From the NCBI GenBank assembly GCA_032622095.1, contig CP136066.1:67030278-67094277 (forward strand): a DNA stretch of 64,000 bases. The letters run 5' to 3'. Made by a program: the position numbers and the translations under genes. This DNA is from Siphonodentalium dalli (taxonomy: Eukaryota; Mollusca; Scaphopoda; Gadilida; Siphonodentaliidae). This document shows, one piece after another, positions 56,101 to 64,000 of this stretch; positions within the stretch are counted from its first letter, which is position 1, and each line of letters opens with the position of its first letter. The notes below the pieces were generated by a model, which was not told the origin of the DNA, made no database searches, and saw only the letters and a program-made list of their open reading frames with translations.

Positions 56101-59100
56101 CATGGATATCGTGGAGACATTAGTTAAGCATGGAGCTGATGTTAACTGTGAAAACAAGGTAATACGATAGATGTCATTTCAAATTGTTTATTTTACAACA
56201 CTTTTGGAACACTCTGCCAAGCCTTGAAATAGCGTGCCTGTCATTTGCAGAATGAGGTTCCCAGAGGGTGAATTTAGTGATGCTAGCATCACCAAATTCA
56301 CCCTCTGGGAACCTCATTCTGCTGAAGTGTAAGCAGAATGAGGTCCCCAGAGGGTGAATTTGGTGATGCTAGCCCGCTATGCGGGGTAGCATCACTAAAT
56401 TCACCCTCTGGGGACCTCATTCTGCAAATGACAGGCACAATATTTCAAGGCTTGCACTCTGCTATGGTGATCAAATGGATATTGAGATTAAAGTATAGTA
56501 AAACCTCTCCAAACTGAACCCCGTTCGGACCAGCCCTTCTGTTCGGATTAGAGAGGTGTTCGGTTTATAGAAAATCGCACTACAATCGGAATGTATTGAT
56601 GTCATTGTCGAAGCACAACCGACTCATTGTTGATTAATTAAATTTATTCAATAAATACCAAATCTAATATACATAACGATTGATAAAACATCATGTTATA
56701 ATAAGAATTAAAAACATGGTATATTAAGACATAATACATGTATAGATAAGACAGGAAACATGGAAACGATAAATGTTACGTCAGAGGAAACTAATTTACA
56801 ATGAGAATGTTCAACTAATATTGTCGATAATTTCCTCTTAGTTTGTTGATTATAATTTATCGTACTTATAAATGTTAGATTTCCTCTGTGGACTGTGTTG
56901 CAGTGTGCAAACTGTTTATCAGCCCTTTTAGTTTCAAGTTAGGAATTTACAGCAATGTTGCGGGAAAGAAATTGTTTTTCTTTGTTGTGACCTAGCTCCA
57001 TTTTATTGTGCTAAGTTCTGGTCATATCAGTATATTCCTTGTACCCTGATTAATACGTGTGTGTACAGTGGTGACAGCTGGTCTAATATTGAAGTCATTT
57101 CACATCAAATGTTTTCATCATTTTCAGTTTGACCAACTCCACTAGATATCACATACAGTAATGCTCTAAATAATCGACTCCTTAACCACAGCATAATTAT
57201 GGGTAATTTTTCAGGATTTAGTCTGAATATGGCTTGTTGCCATTCATCGGAAAGCTCTCAGTGAGAGCTTTCCGATGAATGGCAACAAGCCATATTTCCG
57301 ACTAAATCCTGAAAAGTTACCCGTAATTCTACTGTTGTTAAGAAGTCGATTACTTTGTACTCATACCACCATCAGGCCTTAAATTCCATAATATTTTGCA
57401 AGAATCAAAATATAACATTTCTACAGCGATTCAGTTTTGTACAAGAATTATAATGAGAATCATGATTCTGATTCTCATCAGATTTTAAGGCCTGACCATT
57501 ATTTCAGTGGAGATTGTTTGTCCTACAGTAATGCCCTAAATAATCTTTCTCCTTAACCACAGAAGAATTATGGGTAACTTTTCAGGATTTAGTCGGAAAT
57601 ATGGATTGTTGCCATTCATCAGAAAGCTCTCACTGATAGCTTTCCGATGAATGGAAACAAGCCATACATGTACTTCCGACTAAATCCTGTAAATTTACCC
57701 ATAATTCTGCTGTGGTTAAGAAGTCAATTATTTAGAGCATTACTGTGTATGAAGCATTGATTCACATAAATTGTTTTTATCTGTTTCAGTTTGACCTAAC
57801 TCCACTAGATATCGCGATAAGTACTGGCCGTACGATTCTCGTACCCTTATTGCAGGTGAGTCTGTGCACAAATAATATTCATTTTCATACTTATATGAAG
57901 AACGCTGTTATGAATTGCTGTTGCATCGATATACATGTAAAGCATGATCCCTTCAGATTGCACCTCTCCACAGAATATCCATAAAAATTGTATTGGCTAT
58001 TGCAAGGATTTCCAATGTTTTGGTATAAATTTTGACATTTTATCTTCCTACCAAGCCGAACCATGGCTCACCCTGATGTGGCCAAATACACTAATCTGAT
58101 GGGCCTGCCCACTCTCTAAACTGAGCTTCAGGTGTACAGTAATGACCAAAGTATATGACCCTTTAATCACATCAGAATTATGGGAAATTTTTCAGGATTT
58201 AGTCAAAAATATGCAGGTGAATTTAGTGATGCTACCCCGCATAGCGGGCTAGCATCACCAAATTCACCCTCTGGGAACCTCATTCTGCTGAGGTGTAAGC
58301 AGAATGAGGTCCCCAGAGGGTGAATTTGGTGATGCTAGCCCATTATGCGGGGTAGCATCACTAAATTTACCCTCTGGGGATCTCATTCTGCAAATGACAG
58401 ACACCCAATTTCAAGGCTTGCCTGTCTGTTATTGTCCCCAAAAATTTCCATGCATCCTGCCACATCCTTGTTCGCATGATAACTTGAGCAATATTGAACA
58501 GAGTTTCTTTATATTTGCGAACAGAATTTCTTTATATTTGCTACGTGGTTCACATTTGAGAAGACACAGGCAAAGTTTGAATGTGGTCACGGTCTGATCA
58601 TTTTGACAGAGGTATGCCCTTATTCAACTTTCAAATCACTGTTTTTGTGTTGTCCGCATGGTAACTTGAGCAATATTCAACAGAATTTCTTGATATTTGG
58701 TAGGTCACATTTGAGAAGGCGCAGGTCAAGTTTGTATTTGGTCATGGTCTGATGATTTTTGACGGAGTTATGCCCCTTTTTCAACTTAGAAAGCATTGTT
58801 TTCATGTTTTCCCACATAGTAACTGGAGCAATATTGAATAGAATTTCTTGATATTTGACATGTGGTTCTCATTTGAGAAGATGCAGGCCAAGTTCGTATT
58901 TGGTCACGGTCTGATGATTTTTGACGGAGTTATGCCCCTTTTTCAACTTGTAAAGCATTGTTTTCATGTTTTCCATTCAGTAACTTGAGCAATATTGAGT
59001 AGAATTTCTTGATATTTGGCATGTGGTTCTCATTTGAGAAGACACAGGCCAAGTTCGTATTGGTCACGGTCTGATGATTTTTGATAGAGTTATGCCCATT

Positions 59101-59691
59101 TTTCGACTTAGAAGCATTGTTTTCATGTGTTCCACTTAGTAACTTGAGCAATATTCAATAAAATGTTGTGATATTTGGCATGTGGTTCTCATTTGAGAAG
59201 GCGCAAGCCAAGTTTTATTTTAATCCATTTAGAAATAAAATTTGTGTTGTCTCAATTATAAATTGAGAATTCTTCAAAGGAATCTCTTGATGCTTGGTGA
59301 GTGGCTCACCTAAAAGGACATGCAGGTCATCGACTAATTTGAATAAAATTTTAGCAGAATAAAATTTTGCTAAAATTTTAATTCTTTGTTCTTAAAAAAG
59401 CCAACGTTCCAAGTAGCCACCTTGATTCGCGGGACTTGGGGTCTCTGACGTTTTATTTTATCTATATTGATCAATTTCTGCATTGGTGTTAACCCTCCTA
59501 TTTTTAGAATACATCAGATGCAACTCTTCCAATCACTGATACAGAACCTGAAACAGTTACCATAGAGACATCGGAGACAACGATAGCTGCTAACGAAGTG
59601 GCTGAAATGGCAGTTGAAATGTCACATCAGTTAGAACAAAAGAATGCTCACGTTATACCTCTACAAGTGTTCCAGAATCAGAAAGCCACAG
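53011..59691 (+). CDS. GABPB homologue, GA-binding protein beta subunit, exons 1-5 (3' end outside window)
   Basis: The coding exons are 53011-53118, 55257-55454, 56060-56158, 57790-57855 and 59508-59691. The first four are in phase 0 and the fifth ends in phase 1, giving 218 residues so far. The start [17 protein letters not shown], then [31 protein letters not shown] and KMTPLHWA are diagnostic of GABP beta. This protein gives the ETS factor GABPA its partner and its activation domain in the nucleus. Four and a half ankyrin repeats span residues about 5-157, and the acidic/Thr-rich linker begins at 158. The nuclear-localisation and leucine-zipper parts must lie beyond 64000. Introns are full of miniature transposons. 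The frame is intact. Confidence 0.92.
53749..53869. mobile_element. hAT-like hairpin MITE in GABPB intron 1 (right end lost)
   Basis: CAAGCCTGAGTTTAGTGTGC, then a GAGGGTGAATTTAGTGATGC hairpin, ends at CATTCTGCATGG without the CAAGGCTTG terminus. It is related to 10321-10476. Confidence 0.65.
53881..55095. mobile_element. hAT-like GATTCGATTC element in GABPB intron 1
   Basis: It begins TAGGGCCCGACGAAG. Subterminal GATTCGATTCGAAA-type repeats lie at both sides (53900-53975, 55025-55090). The interior shares GCGCAGAATAGTTTCCGTTT and AGTTTAATGAACCTCCTTCG with 24939-25576, and is about twice as long. The right terminus has been replaced by the start of another MITE. Confidence 0.65.
55095..55221. 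mobile_element. Partial hAT-like MITE (GGCCT-ended, GAGAATCATGATTC family)
   Basis: GAATGAGAATCATGATTCT and the right end AATTTAGGGCCTG are the reverse complement of 57373-57494. The left end is missing. It ends 35 bp before exon 2. Confidence 0.5.
55257..55454 (+). CDS. GABPB coding exon 2 (residues 37-102)
   Basis: The acceptor TTGACAG is followed by [20 protein letters not shown], and the exon ends IDAKDM before GTAGGT. It has two ankyrin repeats with TPLH motifs. 198 bases, phase 0 at both ends. Confidence 0.92.
55612..55945 (+). repeat. GGGGGACTATAGAAACGGGC dispersed repeat in GABPB intron 2
   Basis: CCCCCGAAAAATTTATTTTT, then GGGGGACTATAGAAACGGGC, TTTGTCCGTGAGGGTACC and a right CGTTTTCGGGGGAC. 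This general pattern is one I associate with molluscan genomes. A related, longer copy occupies 58430-59455. Confidence 0.5.
56060..56158 (+). CDS. GABPB coding exon 3 (residues 103-135)
   Basis: The acceptor is TTACTACAG and the donor GTAATA. It encodes [20 protein letters not shown] to GADVNCENK, one full ankyrin repeat. 99 bases. Confidence 0.92.
56218..56454. mobile_element. hAT-like dimeric hairpin MITE with CACTCTGC duplication
   Basis: CACTCTGC lies at 56210-56217 and 56455-56462. The ends are CAAGCCTTGAAATAG and TATTTCAAGGCTTG. There are two hairpin modules in tandem: the first nearly loopless, the second with a GCCCGCTATGCGGGG loop. It lies in GABPB intron 3. Confidence 0.85.
56496..56570 (+). 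mobile_element. Single terminal repeat, possibly pogo/Tigger-like
   Basis: TAGTAAAACCTCTCCAAACT followed by the inverted GATTAGAGAGGTGTTCGG resembles ends of pogo-type Tc1/mariner elements. No partner end was found within intron 3, so it is a solo remnant at best. Confidence 0.35.
57128..57150 (+). pseudogene. Broken duplicate of the start of GABPB exon 4
   Basis: TTTTCAG followed by TTTGACCAACTCCACTAGAT copies the real acceptor and first bases of exon 4 (TTTGACCTAACTCCACTAGAT, 57790), with one base deleted. The preceding 37 bases (GAAGTCATTTCACATC...) also resemble the real intron end. The deletion puts TAG in frame after five codons (57143-57145). The copy stops at GATATC, right where a mariner-like MITE begins. 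If spliced in, it would end the protein. Confidence 0.75.
57156..57356. mobile_element. Tc1/mariner-like palindromic MITE in GABPB intron 3
   Basis: TA, then CAGTAATGCTCTAAATAATC, then a long palindrome with CTCTCAGTGAGAG at its centre. The right end is degraded after GTCGATTACTTTG. It abuts the broken exon 4 copy. Confidence 0.7.
57373..57494. mobile_element. Small hAT-like MITE (CAGGCCTTAAATTCC ends)
   Basis: CAGGCCTTAAATTCC and GATTTTAAGGCCTG are inverted ends. The flanks ACCACCAT and ACCATTAT agree at 6 of 8 bases. The inside has TGAGAATCATGATTCTGATT. It is related to 55095-55221. Confidence 0.55.
57536..57745. mobile_element. Tc1/mariner-like palindromic MITE just before GABPB exon 4
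   Basis: TA, then CAGTAATGCCCTAAATAATC on the left; AATTATTTAGAGCATTACTG ends the right arm. It lies 44 bp upstream of exon 4 and so may crowd its branch site and polypyrimidine tract. Confidence 0.75.
57790..57855 (+). CDS. GABPB coding exon 4 (residues 136-157)
   Basis: The acceptor is CTGTTTCAG and the donor GTGAGT. It encodes [22 protein letters not shown], the half repeat that caps the ankyrin stack. 66 bases. A broken copy of its start lies 660 bp upstream (57128-57150). Confidence 0.88.
58136..58210 (+). mobile_element. Half of a mariner-like MITE fused to a hAT-like MITE
   Basis: ACAGTAATGACCAAAGTATA, then ATCAGAATTATGGGAAATTT and CAGGATTTAGTCAAAAATAT match one arm of 57156-57356. 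The sequence then switches directly into the next element. Confidence 0.5.
58214..58420. mobile_element. hAT-like dimeric hairpin MITE in GABPB intron 4, left-truncated
   Basis: It has the same two modules as 56218-56454 and the right end CAATTTCAAGGCTTG. The left CAAGCCTTGAAATAG is lost. The open frame across it is a by-product. Confidence 0.7.
58430..59455 (+). repeat. ~165-bp tandem repeat in GABPB intron 4
   Basis: Units with AGCAATATTGAATAGAATTT, GGTTCTCATTTGAGAAG and GGTCACGGTCTGATGATTTT recur near 58501, 58677, 58831, 58996 and 59158. The block is bounded by a TGTCCCCAAAAATTT-like start and a GCGGGACTTGGGGTCTC end related to 55612-55945. Confidence 0.7.
59508..59691 (+). CDS. GABPB coding exon 5 (residues 158-218)
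   Basis: The acceptor is CTATTTTTAG and the donor GTGTGT. It encodes [20 protein letters not shown] through VFQNQKAT. It is rich in Thr, Glu and Gln, like the linker and activation region of vertebrate GABP beta, but with little residue identity. It ends one base into a codon, so more exons must follow. Confidence 0.8.
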
Positions 59692-60073
59692 GTGTGTGCC
59701 CCATTGGATAGTATGACACTGCTGTTTAGAATTTTGGCACTGCAAATCCATGTTTGTCATTTCGAATCAAATCAGGCATTAGTTTAGAATTGCATCAATT
59801 GAATTGTGGTCGCGGGTGTATCAGAACAGTTTGGAATGCTTAACTCGGACGCCGCAATGCCGATTTCCAGGACGGGGGACTCGAACGAGTGTGCGCCTGT
59901 CGCCGGGTCGTCATTTAAAGTGATGTGAAACACTCCGGTAGGGCGATTAAATAGAAATGGAGAATAATCTTGCTCAAAGTAGTAATTTTTACAAATATTA
60001 TATCCAAATTGACAACAAACACCATCATTCTTGTATATTAATTAAATACAATGACTTTCGATGGCGAAATCTA
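59692..60073. other. Start of GABPB intron 5, no recognised feature
   Basis: GTGTGT donor, then unremarkable sequence with a short CG-rich patch near 59840-59910. Confidence 0.35.
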
Positions 60074-60093
60074 CACACCTTCTCAAAAGTAAT

Positions 60094-60420
60094 GGCCCTC
60101 CTGACCGCGTTACGACCGCGTTGGAGTAACGTTACGACCGCGTTACTCCAACGCGGTCCTAACGTTACTCCAACGCGGTCGTAACGTTACTCCAACGCGG
60201 TCGAGGCAGCCCTTTTAATTCAGATTGTTTGGCTTCGGCAATCTGCTACGGCAACCCTTTATCGTGGCCCAGTTTGCTTCAGCAAATGGCTTCGGCATTG
60301 CTGATTGCCGTAGCCAATTATGAGGGCTGTCGAGGTAACCGTCAACGCAACATAACGCGGTCGGCATGACCGTCAATGCAACAAACGCGGTCGCGATAAC
60401 CGTCAACGCAACAAACAAGG
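60094..60420. repeat. Left AACGCGGTC cluster
   Basis: Eight exact copies of AACGCGGTC or its complement lie among AACGTTACTCC linkers. A CGGCAATCTGC foldback and GGTAACCGTCAACGCAAC words follow. Three to four of the copies form direct repeats spaced by about 23 bp. Confidence 0.9.
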
Positions 60421-62879
60421 TCGAGAGAATAGCTTATCAACTGTAATAATAATTATTGAATAACATTACAAACAAGAATATTCACCACAGGGAATTCAAA
60501 CTTTCAGACATGAGCTCATTTTATTAAAAAAAATTAAAGAGAGAAAATGAACGACGGCCACCAATACAATTTTCTGATCGGAAACGGAACGATTGTAAGC
60601 AATCGAGACGATAACATTTGGTTCACAAAGGAACGTTGCCAATATAATACAATGTTTTTGGCTTGGGTAATGCATGATTTATTGGTGATAATGTTTTACA
60701 TTTACATTTAGAATTTTTCCCCCAAAAAAAACAACATGTACATGTAATAAATAAATGCAGATCACATTGATCGCGCTGCACGAATTAATAGAGATGCAAT
60801 TGACATTTCTAACAAACAAAACATTTGAGTTCACGTCGCAATGTACATGTACATGTATTCTTTGAATATTTAATATTCAGCGTCACCTAATACAGGTCAG
60901 TAACCTGTACGCCAAGGGTCCGATGTCATTTGAAATCTTCGTGATGGTACACTAAAACACACATGTACATGCACGTGGGTAATCGATGCAAATAATTTAA
61001 AATATTAATTATCCATGTGTTGTGCAATTCCTGTGAAACAAACAGCGCTCTGATTTGGTAACCAATGATTTGTCACTTTCACTGACAGACTGCGGATCAA
61101 ACGCCTGCCGCGAATGATTGACAGCGGTGTCAATGAACTCAAACACAATAGGGGGCGTGTCTTCGGTAAATCGCCCGTGTCGATTTTTACAAACAGGAAA
61201 TGAACTGGGCCTAAAGTTGAAATTGATACCCCGTGACTCAAACAGAATTCTCGATTGAACACACTCTGCTGTAATAACTTCGTCGGTTTTGGTTGGCTAG
61301 TGGGCAGCGTGCATCACAATTACCACTCGATGAGGTCATGTTATTTCCATGATGATGAAATAATGAAATCGTATTCAAACAGCTTCGAAGAGTTCTTCAT
61401 GTACGTTTCAGTAATTGTCCGCTATTGTATATAAAGACAATCATATGATAAATATTAACTTTCTTTTTACCGTAGTATACTACATGTAGTATATCATGTA
61501 GTATATAAGTTTAATAACTCAGTTAAATTCTGTTTTTCTTACCAGAATGAAATCACTATAATTCAATTATTTATTTGTCTTCATCAAATATTTGAATACA
61601 TTTGAAGATCCAAGCGCGGTCCCACGCAATCGATAACAAATTAGACAAAATTGTATTTTTTCTAGCATCTCGGGTTGAAATAAATCTTTAATATACATGT
61701 AGTCACCATCACAGAAATCGCGAAAACACACAAAAATGTCCACCGTTTTACCATCGATCTATATTTACATACAATTATGGTTTTACATTGAAAACTAGTA
61801 CAAACTATCATAATTTAAACGCTCTTTATTACATACCACGTTTCGGTGGAAATATGGACGCTTTTTATAAGAAGCGATAATTTGAATTTTTGCAAGACTG
61901 ACAACAAGTGAAAGCCGATATCTGGTCATAAAAACCTCATATGTCAATTATAGAAACCTTTACATGTAGTTCATGGTATGATACATGTACGATAGACGGT
62001 GGCAAAACGGCACACATTCTGCAACATAACCACCGCAAGATAAACGTGCAATGATATCTTATGCACACACAGGTACTGGGACATTTTTTTTTATCATTTT
62101 ATTATGACATTAATTAAAAATTAATATAATAAAATAAAAAGTTCCCAGCCCCCTGTGCATTTTATCTTTATCGATGCCGGACAAAATATATACGGTAATT
62201 CAATGTCCCGCTAAAAAAAACACAAACACACCACCACTACCAGATAACTTTTCTGTAACTCCACCCACATTTGAAAATTGATCTTCTAATTTGTCAGATT
62301 CACACCCTGAACGGAGACTGTCATACTGCTGCGGAGAAACGACAAACATCATACTTACACTGCGCGTTTTAAATCTATTATAGTTGACGAAGTTAACCGA
62401 CTACGAAACCAGAATGATAGTTAATAGTGGTTTATTTACTGTTGATAAGCCTATTAGATATATTCTTTGTTCCGTTTGCAATGACATGTACATACATGTA
62501 CATGTATGTTTACTCTCCAGCAGCCAGCATTTCTATAGCGGACATATACAGTATGGCAATACTTTCGTGCGTAGTGTTTTACTCCATATACATTGGGAAA
62601 CACGACCGCTCCATGCGATACACTATTACAATGACATAGAACCTGTATACAATGTATACAGTATGACAAACAAAGTCTAACACGAGTCAAAAGCTGCAAA
62701 TAAACTGCCTTTTTTGGAACGAATGCGTAGATATGTGATTTTCGGTGAGTGGTGAAATTACACTAAATTAATCATACATGTAGGTCATCATAAATAAATC
62801 CAAAAAAATTGAACAGTATAAAACCAAATAACGTGACTCATCGTATGTTTACTTTTCGGTGCGGCGATTGTAATCTCCA

Positions 62880-63080
62880 ATGTGTGTGCGTTGATCCTTA
62901 ACGCAACGCGTTTAAAGTAAACGCGGTCTGCGTTACATTTCAACGCAGTCTGCGTTAAACTACAACGCGGTCCGTTGATTTCCAACGCGGTCGTAACGTA
63001 TCACCAACGCGTTATCAACGCAAAGACCGCGTTGCGTTGGCGTTACGACCGCGTTACAACCACGTTGATGACCGCGTTAA
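62880..63080. repeat. Right AACGCGGTC cluster
   Basis: Six exact copies plus variants such as AACGCAGTC and AACCACGTT occur in both orientations, with GCGTTACGACCGCGTTACAA near the end. Confidence 0.9.
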
Positions 63081-63107
63081 AAGGGCCACTTATTTTGAGA
63101 AGGTCTG

Positions 63108-64000
63108 TATGGTGTTAACTTATCACAGATACCGGTTGTTGCGTCCCGAATCGAGAAGTAAATATTTGCAATTGCGCGTAGTTCAGATGATGTTTTCTAT
63201 GGAGTGGTAAGGTCGATTTGTTTGAAATTTTCGGTGATGTTACTAGAATGCTATATTCCTCCAGCTGGCATAGTGTCTGAATACTAACTTTTTAGTTTCA
63301 CGCACTCAAATAAGTACATCATATGTCTTTAAATTGGTAGCGAATTGGTAACAAATGGAAAACATTTAACAAATCAAAAAGCTTGTAATGATGAGTGATT
63401 GTGAATCTAATGATGTAAATCATACTAATGCATTTTCGTCCAATACGATAACATGAAGACAGTAAGTTAGAATATGCATGCAGCTCATATTCATCATAAA
63501 TACTGATGATTGTGAATGTGATGAGTGATGGATGGGAGTAGCTATATATAATATATATAAAATGCTTCCAAACTTTCACATTCAACAATCTTTGTCAGTC
63601 CCCGTACTACAGTATATTGTAATCTGCCACTTGTCATTGACCTTTAACAGTATATGGAATGGACACTTTTATAGTATGTAATTCCCATGCCACGCACAAT
63701 TCCTGGAAGCCCACATTCCCTGTGGACTTTATCCTATGTCATTCTTACGCAGATAGGGTGATCTATTTGCGACATTGTTGCTGGGATGCACGATCGTTAC
63801 TTATCGTGAAGTTCGGGGTCACAGCTGGCAATGAATTCTGGCACCACAATTTTTTTTTGTATTTTTGCTGTTAATACTTGAAATAGTTCTATTTAGACAG
63901 TTATGAATTTGCCCTAGAAATTTTAGGTGGCAACCAGTTGCAAGAACACATTCCATAATTGAGCAATGAAATCAATGGAAGGTGTTTTTGCATACCTATC
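63108..64000. other. GABPB intron 5 (continuing), no exon recognised
   Basis: No ankyrin-, zipper- or GABPB-like coding segment was seen. A 71-codon open frame at 63659-63874 lacks family resemblance. The next GABPB exon is presumably outside the window. Confidence 0.35.

Larger units (their letters stand above)
60074..63107. mobile_element. 3-kb inverted-repeat element with AACGCGGTC-packed ends
   Basis: CACACCTTCTCAAAAGTAAT at 60074 and ATTTTGAGAAGGTCTG ending at 63107 are inverted ends, both next to TA. Subterminal regions contain 14 exact AACGCGGTC or GACCGCGTT 9-mers (8 on the left, 6 on the right). The 2.4-kb middle has no recognised transposase. A CG-rich patch with CCAAT-like words lies near 61040-61290. 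It is in GABPB intron 5. The class is unassigned. Confidence 0.6.

Noticed and set aside
63659-63874. Next GABPB exon
   Set aside because: The 71-codon frame shows no GABP beta linker, nuclear-localisation or zipper similarity and lacks a convincing acceptor.

Overview
This is animal nuclear DNA, very probably from a marine mollusc and most likely a bivalve. The evidence is split coding exons with GT/AG introns, AT-rich intergenic DNA, many TACATGTA words, and dozens of small inverted-repeat transposons. There are no bacterial-style operons and no CRISPR. Species cannot be fixed from the sequence alone.

Only two host genes can be supported. The first is TLNRD1 (talin rod domain-containing protein 1) on the minus strand. 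It has two coding exons (31193-30407 and 29248-29043) that join in phase into a 330-residue protein. The second is the 5' half of a GA-binding protein beta subunit gene (GABPB, the ankyrin-repeat partner of the ETS factor GABPA) on the plus strand. Five coding exons lie between 53011 and 59691 and encode residues 1-218; the gene runs off the right end of the window.

Everything else is repeats. 1-17150 holds two copies of a long dispersed repeat, ~161-165 bp tandem repeats, and many TTAA-flanked (piggyBac-like), TA-flanked (Tc1/mariner-like) and 8-bp-flanked (hAT-like) miniature elements. Several of these are complete palindromes. 17155-23508 is one satellite array of about 73 monomers of 87/88 bp with a higher-order structure, followed by a 136-bp palindrome related to the array's left flank. 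23995-29000 holds hAT elements and a 1.6-kb TTAA element, the latter cleanly inserted into a tandem repeat. 33214-33939 is a Mutator-like (MULE) fragment with GC-rich ends. 35995-39261 is a terminal-inverted-repeat element carrying two opposed telomere-like TTAGGG arrays around an inverted minisatellite. 40366-45240 contains decayed non-LTR retrotransposons, one with a PHD finger, an endonuclease and an RT tail. 46892-47337 is a miniature PIF-Harbinger element with a TTA duplication. 60074-63107 is a 3-kb element whose ends are packed with the 9-mer AACGCGGTC.

I see no new multi-gene system. The most distinctive observations are: a truncated, stop-containing copy of GABPB exon 4 lying in the intron before the real exon; hairpin modules shared by TTAA elements with different ends; the higher-order satellite; the telomere-like inverted arrays inside a transposon; and the AACGCGGTC-ended element.
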